A DNA stretch of 64,000 nt. It comes from Mesostigma viride. Its lineage: Eukaryota > Streptophyta > Mesostigmatophyceae > Mesostigmatales > Mesostigmataceae. Location: assembly GCA_009746045.1 (NCBI GenBank), contig RPFO01000667.1:2811273-2875272 (forward strand). Reading direction: 5' to 3'. Within the stretch, counting starts at the first letter, position 1; every line of letters begins with the position of its first letter. The position numbers and the translations under genes were made by a program. The notes under the pieces were generated by a model that was given only the letters and a program-made list of their open reading frames with translations, was not told the DNA's origin and ran no database searches. Of the stretch, positions 9,491-22,059 are shown piece after piece.

Positions 9491-11230
9491 ATGGATCCAG
9501 TGGGTGGTAACATGTCGCCTATACCTACCAATACTCCTACTATGAGTAATAATAATAATAATACTAACAACCATAACAACAATCGTGGTAACCGACGGGA
9601 CTCACTTGAAACGGTGCACCATCTCACTCCTCAAGGTAATCTTCGTACCTCACCTCCTTCTCCTGTTGCTGGTGGTCGCCGTCGTCCCTCACTTACCCCT
9701 CCTACCTATGAACAACGTCAACGTATGCAGGTCAGATTTAGTGATGACCCTTCCCTTACCCTGAACCAGGCCCCTGCCCCTCCTGCAACCTTGGCTCAAC
9801 CCTCCAGCAGGTCCTCACTAACTAACAATGTTTCTAGGCCTCCTTCCCACCCTGTGCCTTCCATGCCTGCTCTTAACACGGGTCGTGCCTCTGCCCCTGT
9901 CGGTCCTTCTGGGCGCCCTAGTGCAGTTCCCTTTTACCCACCTGCTTCCTGGTCCTACCCTGAGACGGCCTATGAGGCAGCCCAGGTCCCTACCCGTGTG
10001 GCTGATTTAGAAGTTAACAGTGATTTCAGCACCATGCCCCTAGATGATAGAATTTATGATCATTTTGCCTATTCCTCTCTTCGTGAGCAATATACTGTCC
10101 CCTTCTCTTATGGGCACCAGCCTGAAACGGTGGCCCCTTCTAGACCCCTACCCAAGACTTTTCCTCTTCCTTCCTTCTATCCCGCTTATGTAGCAGTGGA
10201 AGATAGTGGCCCTATGGGAAAAACTGACTCTTCTAATCCCCCTAAGCCCCCTGCTCTTCCCCTCTTTGCTAACCTTCCCAAGCTGGATGTCAAGTCTACC
10301 CCTCAACAGTTTTTCACCTTTATTATGTTGCTTACCCAGAACACGGAGTCGTGGCAGAATCATAATAGATGGCGTCTTTCTGATGCTGTATTAGTTCCTC
10401 ACTATCTTACAACCTGTATTACTCCTGAGCTTGCTAACCTCATTCAGTGTGAGTCTTTGGCCTCTCATGCCTACCCTAACTCTGTAGCAGAATTGTTTAA
10501 GCGTTTAGAGAACCATTTAGTCCCTCCTGATTCAGATTGGCAGGATAGATTAGCCTTTGGTACCTTGCAGCAGGGTACTAAATCATTTAAGGAGTATATG
10601 AAAGAGTTTGATGCTCAGATGGTACGAATTAGGGATTTGTCGGGTGCAGAAGTACGTGCTCGCTTCCTCCAAGGCCTTAGTAGACCCTTATTACGTGAAG
10701 TCAAGCGCCAGTTCTCTGCCTACCGTTTTACTGATCTGCCCCTCAAGCATGTGCGCCAGCATCTCTTGCGTGTAGCAGATTTCTTCACCACCCCTTCTCT
10801 TCCTACCCGTTCCCGTATTAATAATATTATCCTTACCCCTGAGGAGGAGAACTCCTATGTAGAAGAATTAGATATCTGTGTTACTGACCTTTCAGCCCTT
10901 GATGTCTCTCATATCACATGCTATCATTGTAAGGAAGTAGGTCATCTTAAACGTGAGTGCCCCAAGTTCCTTTCGGGTGCTCCCCCTCATCCCGACGCTC
11001 GCCCTCCTCGTACCCCTCAGCGTGCTCCTATTCGTCCTACTTCAGGACGCATTCCCTCAGCTACCCCTAGTAGGCTGAATGCTGTGCAGGCAGGGCCCCC
11101 AGGGTTCCCCTATGATAATCAGGCTCCCGCACCCTCTTCGCTCCCTCGTGACCCTCCAGCAGTGGCTTTTTCGCCAGGGTCTTCTTCGGGGTTAGTTCCT
11201 ATGGATTTGGGAGGGGAGGGGGAACAGTAG
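9491..11230 (+). CDS. gag: Gag polyprotein of Gypsy-A
   Basis: 579 residues. The N-terminal 200 residues are Asn-, Pro- and Ser-rich (an (AAT)n-coded Asn run near residue 17). Residues about 255-440 form a Retrotrans_gag-type capsid region (with SWQNHNRWRLSD and FLQGLSRPLLREV). A CCHC zinc knuckle CYHCKEVGHLKREC lies near residues 477-490, followed by a Pro/Arg-rich tail. It packages element RNA into cytoplasmic particles. The start is the first ATG after the predicted acceptor at 9460. The stop at 11228 overlaps the pol frame, which is open in the -1 register, so Pol is probably made by -1 frameshifting in the G-rich tract just before the stop. Confidence 0.9.
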   Translation: MDPVGGNMSPIPTNTPTMSNNNNNTNNHNNNRGNRRDSLETVHHLTPQGNLRTSPPSPVAGGRRRPSLTPPTYEQRQRMQVRFSDDPSLTLNQAPAPPATLAQPSSRSSLTNNVSRPPSHPVPSMPALNTGRASAPVGPSGRPSAVPFYPPASWSYPETAYEAAQVPTRVADLEVNSDFSTMPLDDRIYDHFAYSSLREQYTVPFSYGHQPETVAPSRPLPKTFPLPSFYPAYVAVEDSGPMGKTDSSNPPKPPALPLFANLPKLDVKSTPQQFFTFIMLLTQNTESWQNHNRWRLSDAVLVPHYLTTCITPELANLIQCESLASHAYPNSVAELFKRLENHLVPPDSDWQDRLAFGTLQQGTKSFKEYMKEFDAQMVRIRDLSGAEVRARFLQGLSRPLLREVKRQFSAYRFTDLPLKHVRQHLLRVADFFTTPSLPTRSRINNIILTPEEENSYVEELDICVTDLSALDVSHITCYHCKEVGHLKRECPKFLSGAPPHPDARPPRTPQRAPIRPTSGRIPSATPSRLNAVQAGPPGFPYDNQAPAPSSLPRDPPAVAFSPGSSSGLVPMDLGGEGEQ

Positions 11231-11735
11231 GCCTGTCAGCCGGGGGTAACCTGGACAGGTCCTTAGATAGTACCCCAGATAAAAATTTTTGCCTGCCTGT
11301 TTTTATAACCTCTGTAGGAGCTGAATCTTCCCTACCACTACGTGTGCGTCCTCTTATGTTCTTGAATGGTGGTTTAACCGTCCCTCACACTGTTGTAGAC
11401 CCCTTCTTGCATGCTGATGAACTCTTGAATGTCTCTGTGTTGGTAGATAGCGGTGCGGCTAGCTCCTTTGTGAGCGAGGCCCTAGTTAGGCGTTTAGGAC
11501 TAGTCCCTACCCCTCACACCAAACCCGTCACTGTTCATTATGCTGATGGTCGCACCAGTCATTCCCCGGGTACGGTGTCCCTTCCCATGGTTATACAAGG
11601 ACGTACTGTCAACCTGACGGCCACTATAGGCCCTATCACTACCGCTGATGTATTACTAGGATTAGATTGGCACCAGGATAATAAGATTACTATTAATTAT
11701 GATACCATGGTCATCTGGTTTCCAGATAGCTCTTA
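11231..11735 (+). CDS. pol: Pol of Gypsy-A, part 1: aspartic protease
   Basis: This frame is open through the end of gag. It has the retropepsin motif V-D-S-G-A-A-S-S-F-V (about 11440-11470) and the second signature LLGLDW (11654-11671). It cleaves Gag-Pol in the particle. The frame is interrupted after Asp-Ser-Ser by the 11.2-kb TIR element; the apparent end at 11760 is inside that element's TIR. Ignoring the element and one TA, the codons continue at 22956 with Y-W-V-P-E-R. Confidence 0.9.
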
Positions 11736-11791
11736 CACTATACTTTTCGTCCGAGGGTAGTAAAAAGGATCCGAGGCGTAAATTACGAGGT
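11736..11791 (+). repeat. Left TIR (56 bp) of the 11.2-kb element
   Basis: Perfect inverted copy of 22898-22953. Identity ends at 11792. Confidence 0.9.
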
Positions 11792-12241
11792 CTTATCTTA
11801 CTACCTAGATCCGAGGCGTGAGATCCAACGCCGTAATCATTACTACGTAGGATGATAGGTAGTAATTTTACTAGCCGTAAGTAAGAGTAACGTTACGACT
11901 GCACATCTTTGGTAGTACATTACCGACAGAGTAAATTACCGCGACGGGTCTTGGTTGGTAATCTACCACCTGTAGATTAGGTGCCAGTGATCCGATGCTG
12001 TAAGATACGTTTCAGTAAGTTACTTCGGGGATCTTTGCCTGTACACGGCCAGATGGATAATTATATTGTAATGGAGAAGTGGGAGAACGTGCGTGTCTAT
12101 TAGCAAATGCAGCGAAATATAAAAATGTAGTTATCAGCCTTTTTCGCCTATTCAGCAGTTGTCGTTGTCGGCCGTTGTCATTAAGCGGCTATAGATTATG
12201 TGTGCTGGGGCCGGTGAAAAGACGCTAGCAAAGTTCGTCTG

Positions 12242-14652
12242 AATGGCGTCCAATAGAGGGGATTTTATTCTTAGTGGATTGTTGGACGAGGAGAAGGCGA
12301 GGTTGCTGGCGGAGAATGCGAAAGAGCAGAGGGAAGCAGCGGAAGCCGTGCGTGGAAGATGAGGTAACGGGATGGAGTGTGGGCCCTGGCTTCTGGTTAT
12401 GAAATGATGGCGGTTGCAGGCCAGCCGTGCTCGCTGGTAATGGGTGCGTGGTGTTGAAATCCAAGTTCTGCGCGTATTCTGTTTTTTGGTCAATGATTGA
12501 AGGGATGTCGCCTTGTTTTATTTTTGTGCATCTGCGTCCCGTCGTGACTGCCTCGTCATGGACGCCCAGGGGTAGAAGTTCGAACGAGGGAATGATTTTT
12601 CAAACGCCTGGATATGTTATGATAGTACGAATAAATGGTAATGGGTAGAGGCGGCCAAAATTTTGTTGGAAGTGTGCCAACGCCGCACATACGACTTGAA
12701 CAACCCTAGGTATCTTAGGAAAAGGAAACACGGATACGTCGGAGTGGAGGAAGAGGAAGACGATGACGATGGTGAAGACGGAGAGGTTTACAATGGAGGC
12801 CTTGAGAATGGGGAGACATTGAAGCAGGAGAGCAGGGTAGCGGTGAGTGGCCCGTCATGAATTACATTGTGGTTGCAGTTGTTAGCGAGGCGTGTTGATT
12901 GCTTCTTGCCGCGGGTAATCGCTAGCGTGCATAACCTTCTTTTTTCAACAGGTGTTCTGGTGCATTGACTGCCGCAAAGCAATTAATGGGACTGATTATG
13001 TGCCTATCATGCCGTTTGGGAATCATACATTGCCAACATTTCGTGTTTAGAAGGCGCGCCTTCAGAAGCATATTCAGCACCGCACGAGCCAGGTGCTGAA
13101 GGCGTGCTTGGAGAGGAAGGGGTATAAAGTGCGCATGACCGCATCGAAGAAGAAGAAGCAGCAGGAATCGGGCAAGACCATGATAACCGAGCCAGGATTG
13201 GCTTTCGTGCATGCAGTACATGGTGCGGCGCAGGCAGTGAATGCTGCATCGATTGCAGCGGTGCAGCCTGTGGCCATGGCGGTGCAGGGCGCGGGTCCTG
13301 AAGTGTGGGCGTTGGCGAAGCAGATTCACGATGCTGTCATGGCCACGTTGTGAAGCCAAGGAATGGGTGTTGGTTCCAGTCAGGTGCCTCGCCCGGAGGA
13401 AGCTTTTCTGCTGTAAGCAGAGGTGCGGCATCAAGCATTTGCAATCGCCATGAGAGCAGTGGAGATGTCAGCGGCATGAAGCATTTGCAATCGCCATGAG
13501 AGCAGTGGAGATGTCTGCGGCATTGGGAGATCTGCAGACAATTGCAGGAGGACATTGTGCGGTACGCTTGTAGGGTGTATGCTGTGTTGTTCCGCTCGCT
13601 AATGGACATGTGCCCCTGTAACCTCTTCCAGGCTAGTATCTGCTATCCACCTCTTCAGGCTTGAAAAGTAAATTGCTGTACGGTTCACAATTGGCATGGC
13701 TTGACATGCACGCGTCCTTGACTGTGGTCTGCATGGGTTTGGGGTTTAGCGGTTTACATCAGACTCTGCTGTGTATCTGCTTAATCAGCCGACGTGTCAC
13801 ATGGGGACAGCAACGGCGCTGGGATGCAGCCCGGTGTGAATGCGAGTAAGGTACGCGCTGTCATGCATGGCGGATGGGGCGTGGAAGCCACGACCCACGT
13901 TTTTGTGTGTGCACGGGGGGCTAGGGGGCAAGTCGTTGTGTTGCTGCCATCCATATGGCCATGGATATGCGGGAAGCTTTCCCTGTACCCATACTTAATG
14001 ATGCATGGACTGGTTGTGACAGCCAAGGGTTTAGCTGTCGTGGGTTTGCTGAGTGATCATGGCAGTCTGCTAGGCTGGTGCTAGAACAGCCATAGCGCGG
14101 TTACTGCTATGTCTTGCCCGTGCTAACTGATGCTGCAGCCATGCGTGGAGCGCGAATCGTCCCGTGAGGAGAAGGAGGAGGCGGGGCCGGTGCACCCATG
14201 GGCAGGGCCGGAGAAGAAGGACGCGGAGCACCCAGTGTGGGAGAAGGAGAAGGCGGGGAAGCACTGAAGCTCCACCCCATGTCAGGCCTCTAGTATAGGT
14301 GCCAGTTAACTAAACCCATGCACGTGCAGGTTGTAGCTCAGAATGTATTTAAAATCATATGCCCCTTTTCAGGTATATGTGTAACAGTGACTCCCAACGG
14401 ATATATGTTCCTAATTTATTAAATTCTTACTGAATAATTGTTGTCTTTATGAACCCATGAAGAGCAAAGCCCGGTGGGGAGTACATGTAACGCATTACCA
14501 CGAGAAGGGGTCCCCACACCGCATTTCTTCGCTCTCTGTTCCTATGCAGAACAAGAAGAGGTGGAAGACCAATGTCCCGGCTCACACGCCAGCCCATGTG
14601 GGTAAGCCCCCTCCCCCAAAGCGGAAGGGGCGCTTTGGGGAGAAGTGTAGTT
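12242..14652 (+). pseudogene. Candidate split gene inside the 11.2-kb element, unrecognised
   Basis: I infer exons from open segments bounded by splice-like sites. They are: 12242 on (MASNRGDFILSGLLDEEKAR, helix-rich; possible donor GTGCGT); about 12655-12850 (acidic EEEEDDDDGEDGE stretch, donor GTGAGT); 12952-13353 after acceptor TTTTTTCAACAG, with a C-x2-C (CIDC) and a later QKHIQH that could form a C2H2-like finger, broken by one in-frame TAG at 13048-13050; about 13797-13852 (donor GTACGC); 14139-14266; and 14552-14652 after acceptor TTCCTATGCAG, basic and ending at a TAG. The product is not recognised. It could be a DNA-binding transposon protein or a captured host gene. Exon joints are guesses without RNA data. 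Confidence 0.35.
13425..13516 (+). repeat. Tandem duplication, 46-bp unit x2
   Basis: 13425-13470 and 13471-13516 are nearly identical (GCGGCAT..AAGCATTTGCAATCGCC..GATGTC). Confidence 0.8.
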
Positions 14653-15130
14653 AGGATTTTGTAGACTAGATAGCTTAGAGTTAGCTTATTTCGATGTCGC
14701 GGCTTGACCCACCTCTACCCATTCAGCAAGGAATATGCATGTGCTGCATGATCTCCCAACGAGGCATGTTATAATTTTATTTGATTCTTTAATGTAGTGT
14801 CTTGGGGCATGATGCAGATGAGATTTGTAACTTCCGTGTAATTATGTTTCTAAAGAGATTAGCATAGTACTCTAAACATGCCCATGCGCATGACACGCAA
14901 GTACTAACTTACTTACACCAGACCTGGCAATAAACAGCATTGATGGGATGGACCCAGCGATACATAATGGGCGTGCATGCGTAAAAAATATACACTATGC
15001 ATGGCCCAATGGGCATGCATTCAAATAATTACAAATGAAGGCCGCCATGAGAGCACTGAAGCTAAACCAGACCGGGCCACAATTAACCCTCCAGCACCAA
15101 AGTTCCACTGCATCATGTAAGACAAGCCTG

Positions 15131-15782
15131 ACACCCATCCATCCATCCATCCATCCATCCATCCATCCATCCATCCATCCATCCATCCATCCATCCATCC
15201 ATCCATCCATCCATCCATCCATCCATCCATCCATCCATCCATCCATCCATCCATCCATCCATCCATCCATCCATCCATCCATCCATCCATCCATCCATCC
15301 ATCCATCCATCCATCCATCCATCCATCCATCCATCCATCCATCCATCCATCCATCCATCCATCCATCCATCCATCCATCCATCCATCCATCCATCCATCC
15401 ATCCATCCATCCATCCATCCATCCATCCATCCATCCATCCATCCATCCATCCATCCATCCATCCATCCATCCATCCATCCATCCATCCATCCATCCATCC
15501 ATCCATCCATCCATCCATCCATCCATCCATCCATCCATCCATCCATCCATCCATCCATCCATCCATCCATCCATCCATCCATCCATCCATCCATCCATCC
15601 ATCCATCCATCCATCCATCCATCCATCCATCCATCCATCCATCCATCCATCCATCCATCCATCCATCCATCCATCCATCCATCCATCCATCCATCCATCC
15701 ATCCATCCATCCATCCATCCATCCATCCATCCATCCATCCATCCATCCATCCATCCATCCATCCATCCATCCATCCATCCAT
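15131..15782. repeat. (CATC)n microsatellite, about 650 bp
   Basis: About 160 uninterrupted copies. The long Met-Asp-Gly-Trp or Ile-His-Pro-Ser frames on both strands are translations of this repeat and not genes. A short second run is at 15926-15944. Confidence 0.97.
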
Positions 15783-15925
15783 TGATCGGGGTATAGTCCC
15801 GCGGGAGGCACGCTAGATAGCTCCCCCTAGGGCAGCGTGCGGCTGCCTAGATAGTTAGAATGTTGTTAGATAGATGTAGTATGTAGCCAATGTAGATAGA
15901 TTAGACCGGTAGGAATGTTTGCACC

Positions 15926-16360
15926 CATCCATCCATCCATCCATCGGGGTTAATGCTCCGTGACTCCCCAACGGGAGCACGAGTCTAATTAATTAATTAA
16001 TAGTCCTAGTACAGCCATGCTACGTCCTGGCTATGATGAGATTACTTGCCCACGCTCCTAGTGTTATGCCATGCTCACATGGGTCTTATTGCACCCACAG
16101 ATTGCCGGATCGTTAGCGTGTCCGTTTAGCTAGCGTCCCCGAATGCAGCTGTGGCATGCCTTAGGCATGAAGAAGACTGGGGGTCTCTGCCCTTTCTCCT
16201 GTTGTGCACACACAGGGATTAAAAGCACTTCGGTGCTCCGTGACTCCCCAACGGGAGCACGTGTTTAATTAATGAATGAATGAATGAATCGGGGTTAACT
16301 TATGCTCCTTGACTCCCTAATGGGGGCATGAGTTTAATAAATGAATTAAGTAGTTAGTTA
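15926..16360 (+). repeat. Three copies of a hairpin module next to short microsatellites
   Basis: A unit with GTGCTCC-GTGACTCCCCAAC-GGGAGCAC (able to fold as a 7-bp stem) occurs at about 15955-15980 and 16231-16260, with a diverged copy near 16302-16330. Each is followed by TTAAT/GAAT-type short repeats, and ATCGGGGTT recurs beside them. Function unknown. Confidence 0.6.
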
Positions 16361-17460
16361 ATAAATCAGGTTGATTCAGATGAGGTCCCTACTGGTTCCT
16401 TGTGGACTGGCCAGCCAGGGAGATATCTTCTTACATGGTCAGGCCCTTGCCGACCATGTAAGAACGTACCTGTTAGGGGACGCAGTGGCCAACATTGGAC
16501 ATACCGCCATATGTTTGTCTCCGCGATATGATTTTAGCTGACATGCAGAGCACAGACACTGTTGGCGTCATCCGCTCAACCCCTCTTATTCAGACATGGG
16601 ACCTCGGATATGTAGGATTAGTAGCGTTGCCCAGGCGGACATTGTCAAAGACTACGACCCCCCAGTTGTGGGTCCTAGGAAATTTAACAAGCATGATTGT
16701 CTCCTTGTTGATAGGCATTAATTAATCCTTGATGATAGGCATTGCTTGCGTGCAAGATTAGCTCGAGGCCCATATTTTAGACTGCTAGCTGAGCTGTGGA
16801 CATACATGTAGTTATTGACGTCTTGACGGATATTGACGTCTTGGGGTGACTTCCACTATATCTTCTTTGGGGAATTCAGAGATCCCGGTCCCCCAACATG
16901 GACATGAGACTAATTACAATCAATTAATCAATGTCATGAATAGAGCGCGTTCATGACGTTCAGTCATGAACAGAGCCCTAACCTTAAACACATAAGAAAA
17001 CAATTATGGCGGGCCATGTGACTTGGAATGTAAGAAGCTTAGCCCCCAAACATATTGTTGTCTCACGTAATGAATCACTTGCTGATCAACAAATCGATGG
17101 TTATCTCATAGGCACAATGTACCTCTGACCATCATTGCTGGCCCATGCATGCATGCACCAATGGCAGCCTACATGACACATACATCGCTTATTTGCCATG
17201 TAAAAAATGCGACAAAGTGTCCATATAGGTACTCATAGATTAGCACAAATTCCTTAGCACGATGTGGACAACTTTACTTAACGGTGAAAGCCTGTCTCGC
17301 CCTTATTGCCTTGAGGGTTCCCGGCGATAGGTCCTGTCTGTTGGTCGACATTTTTCTTTTGGAGCTGGCCATCGTCGGTAGGTATGAATGATCTCGATGC
17401 TAGCTATTACGATGATGATACCCGAGGTAGTCTATACCTGGGATCGAGAGCTTCTTCTTG
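16361..17460. other. Interior of the 11.2-kb element, no supported feature
   Basis: The only sizeable frame (16495-16725, plus strand, 76 residues) shows no recognisable motif and no splice context that I trust. I see nothing else here. Confidence 0.5.
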
Positions 17461-18120
17461 TATGGCAATGCCGGCAGGGCGATGACGGTGACGGCCGTCA
17501 CCGTCATCGCTCTCGACGGGCGTGATGGAAACTGGAAAGGACCTGTTTGATAGGCGGCAGCTATTGGTAATATAGGTCGTTTACTATTACTCCCAATAAA
17601 GAGTTAAGAGGTTGGCCCTCGGCATGGCGATGATCACGGGGCGATGACGGGGCGTTGACGCGCGTGATGAATAGGATCTGTTTGATAGGCGGCGGCTATT
17701 GGTAATATAGTTTGTTGATTAAGAGAAGAGTTTAGATGTTGGCCCGTCGAGGGCGATGACGGTGACGCCCGTCACCGTCATCGCCCTCGACGGGCGTCGT
17801 GAATACGACCTTTTTTATATGCGGCGGCTATTGGTAATATAGGTCGTTGACTATTACTCCGAATAAAGAGTTAAGAGGTTGGCCCTCGGCATGGCGATCA
17901 CGGGGCGATGACGGGGCGATGACGGGGCGTTAACGCGCGCGATGAATAGGATCTGTTTGATAGGCGGAGGCTATTGGTAATATAGATTGTTGATTAAGAG
18001 AAGAGTTTAGATGTTGGCCCGTCGAGGGCGATGACGGTGACGCCGTCACCGTCATCGCCCTCGACGGGCGTCATGAATACGACCTGTTTGATATGCGGCG
18101 GCTATTGGTAATATAGGTCG
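17461..18120. repeat. Tandem repeat block with three large palindromes
   Basis: The block is built from about 270-280-bp units (GCGGCTATTGGTAATATAG recurs). Each carries a palindrome centred near 17494, 17774 and 18043 around GATGACGGTGACG/CGTCACCGTCATC. The second and third have about 26-bp perfect arms with a 1-2-nt centre. These could extrude as cruciforms. No ORF is supported. Confidence 0.8.
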
Positions 18121-18185
18121 TTGATTATGCCCGTCGGTCTTAAGTCTTTACATGTAGGCCCTCGGGAATTACATCGGGCTGTACT

Positions 18186-18720
18186 AGGCCGGTATACCGT
18201 AGTTGTGTACCACCCCCCTCCTTCCCACGGCAGGACCCGCTGTTGTACTGGCGGCAGTTGTGTACCACCTGTACGGTATTTGTGTACCACCCCCTCCTTC
18301 CCACGGCAGGTACGCAGCGCCCGGCTGTTGTCCTGGCTGCAGTTGTGTACCACCTGTACGGTATTTGTGTACCACCCCCTCCTTCCCACGGCAGGTACGC
18401 AGCGCCCGGCTGTTGTCCTGGCTGCAGTTGTGTACCACCTGTACGGTATTTGTGTACCACCCCCCTCCTTCCCACGGCAGGTACGCAGCGCCCGGCTGTT
18501 GTCCTGGCTGCAGTTGTGTACCACCTGTACGGTATTTGTGTACCACCCCCCTCCTTCCCACGGCAGGTACGCAGCGCCCGGCTGTTGTACTGGCTGCAGT
18601 TGTGTACCACCTGTACGGTATTTGTGTACCACCCCCCTCCTTCCCACGGCAGGTACGCAGCGCCCGGCTGTTGTCCTGGCTGCAGTTGTGTACCACCTGT
18701 ACGGTATTTGTGTACCACCA
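18186..18720. repeat. Minisatellite, about six copies of an ~86-bp unit
   Basis: CTGTTGTCCTGG recurs at 18240, 18324, 18410, 18496, 18582 and 18668. The unit length is not a multiple of 3 but has no stops in several frames, giving long spurious ORFs on both strands. Confidence 0.9.
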
Positions 18721-19822
<1,102 letters not shown>

Positions 19823-20544
19823 CACCACCCGCTCTCTTGTCCCTCCCGCACCCCTCCTCTCTCTTTCCCTTTTCCTTGGCTGTTGAGAAGGACTGGGGTG
19901 AAAACTCCAGACCGTTGGTGGCTGCCTTCAAGCAGGAAGTTTCAAGGATCAACAAGTTTTTGTGAGCTGTCTGATATGGTCACTGCTGCGACAAAGGTGA
20001 GTTATCTTGTTTTTCATGCAATTTTTTTGCTGTAGCTAGGTAAGCCGGCCATTTTGTACTCCCCTTTCTTTTGCTCTCACGATTTATTCTTGTTGTGGTT
20101 TATATGGTCCCGTTAAGTGGCATGCATTATCATTATCCACATTAGTGTGAGAAACCATCCGCAGTGTTGTAGCTTGCATCTATAACAACAGTTTTTGCTG
20201 CCGCCGCCACTGCTATTACCAACATTAAGTCATTCTTGCTTTCTAAGCACTCTTTTTCCTCTTAGGCTGTTGGTTGGGATACCAGCCACCCTTGCACGCA
20301 TAAATTCAAGCACCGGGTGCATGTGAAAACACAACCAAGGCAAGAATGTCCCCCTCTCGCAATATCCCACCCACGCAACGCACCCAATGCAGCAAGAATG
20401 GGACCACCTTGTTGCCATGAGCTCTAGCACCGTTGCCACCCCTAGCTTTCTACTGTTCCCGTCCATCCTTATTTACACTGGCTGCTTTGCTTGCATTTCT
20501 GGCTCAGTGCCAGTTTGCACTTGCTAGCTTGCTAAGACAATAAT

Positions 20545-20945
20545 GCAGCTTGCAAACGGCAAGGGCAAGCACCCGGGTAAGAGCAAAGGCAACCGCACGA
20601 GCAAAGGAAAGGGAAACTGGAAGAGCAAGCACAAGGCCAAGGAAAGGACAAAGGCACTTGTGCTTGCCAAAAGGGCAGGCTCAAGGGAAATGACAAGGGC
20701 AAGGGCAGGGGCAGGCACAAGGGAAGCGGATAAGGGCAAGGGCAGGCGCAAGGGAAAGAGATTAGGACAAGTCAAGCACGAGGGAACGGACAAGGGCAAG
20801 GGCAGGCACAAGGGAAAAGATGAAGACAAGGGCAGGCACTAGGGAAAGGATGAGGGCAACGGCAAACACTGGGGATCAAAGGATAGGGGCAAGGGCAGAT
20901 GCTAGGGTAACAGTTAGGGCAAAGGCAGGCACAAGAGAAGAATAA
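20545..20945 (+). repeat. Purine-rich degenerate repeat (AAGGGCAAGGGCAGGCAC-like)
   Basis: Variable-length units of AAGGGCA and GGCAC type, Lys/Gly-rich in one frame (20543-20842) with an equally open opposite strand. This looks like low-complexity expansion, not a gene. Confidence 0.7.
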
Positions 20946-21164
20946 GGGGCCGTGAAGTATAAGTGGAAATGCGGGTGGCGACATGGGGTTCGATCGGGCC
21001 TGCTGATGCAAATGCAGATTTCAACTGCAGTGACAAACACAAGCGTAGTCATAGGCAACGACAAATTCCTTGCATGCGTGCCTTGCTCTTCACCGGCTGG
21101 CTCGTTTGCTAGTTGTCTAACAGTTTCTACCGATAAACATCACTTGCCATTGTAAGGTCTGCCT

Positions 21165-21415
21165 TGCTGCCGTGCTAGTGGGTAGCTGGGTGATCGTGCT
21201 TGTTCCTTGTCAAGGGAGGGATGCATGTGGAGTAGGTGGGTGGGTGTGCTTGTTCCTTGCCAAGGAAGGGATGCACAAAGGTTAGATAGGTGCACGTGCT
21301 TGTTTCTTGTCAAGGGAGGGACGCACAAAGGGTAGGTGGGGGCACATGGTTGTGCCTCGTCAAGGGCGGGATGCACGAAGGGTAGGTGGGGGCATGTGGT
21401 TGGTCCTTGTCTTTT
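21165..21415 (+). repeat. Tandem repeat, about 55-60-bp unit x4
   Basis: CTTGTCAAGGGAGGGATGCAC with GGTAGGTGGG recurs four times with substitutions. Confidence 0.75.
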
Positions 21416-22059
21416 CACCGCCCAAGCGATGGCGATGTAGCATGCATTATACATTTATTCGTGCATTAAAAATCACTTTCCTTACAAGCGGCCTTAGCCG
21501 ACTCCATCTGCCGTTGCCATTTCTCCGTATTGCATTGTCCGGACACGGTTTTTGTGTCGCAGGTCTTCCCCCGTAAAGGCACAAGCTGCCTGCGCGCGGA
21601 ATTATGTGCAGACACCTCGGTTTCCAACACGACGGCTTCCCGCACATATCGAGCTCTGGATGTACAACATCTTCCCCCGGCGCACTTGCTCCCGGATGGA
21701 GCTTCTGTGCGGTGCCGACATCCCCGGAGCTGTCCTAAGCACCGCATGGAAACAGTATTTCAAGCCACGAAGAGAAGCCACGAATTTGATATTGACTTGA
21801 TATTGTCGTCAGAAGACTTGATATGCTATTTTCTGTGAAGGCGTTGGATTTTTGTGCATGACATGTAATCCTGCATTTAATAATGAAATTTTTTATGAAA
21901 TAGGAACTCGTCTTGCATGAGCCTTGCTGCAAATGCCATTCATTTTTTTTCCCCCGGGTAAATGGGTGTTAGGGGTTAGGTTGACCGAAATTTGAAGTGA
22001 AATCAAAGTGAAATTCTGATAAGTGACATGCGTACTGCAATTCAGAACGACATAGCGAC

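Noticed and set aside
14995-15811. Long frames of repeated Met-Asp-Gly-Trp or Ile-His-Pro-Ser on both strands
   Set aside because: They are translations of the (CATC)n microsatellite; any tetranucleotide repeat without a stop gives such frames.
18186-18720. Regular repeat spacing resembling a CRISPR array
   Set aside because: Units are contiguous with no variable spacers, and the context is eukaryotic.
20543-20842. 99-residue Lys/Gly-rich frame
   Set aside because: It follows a purine-rich degenerate repeat and the opposite strand is equally open.
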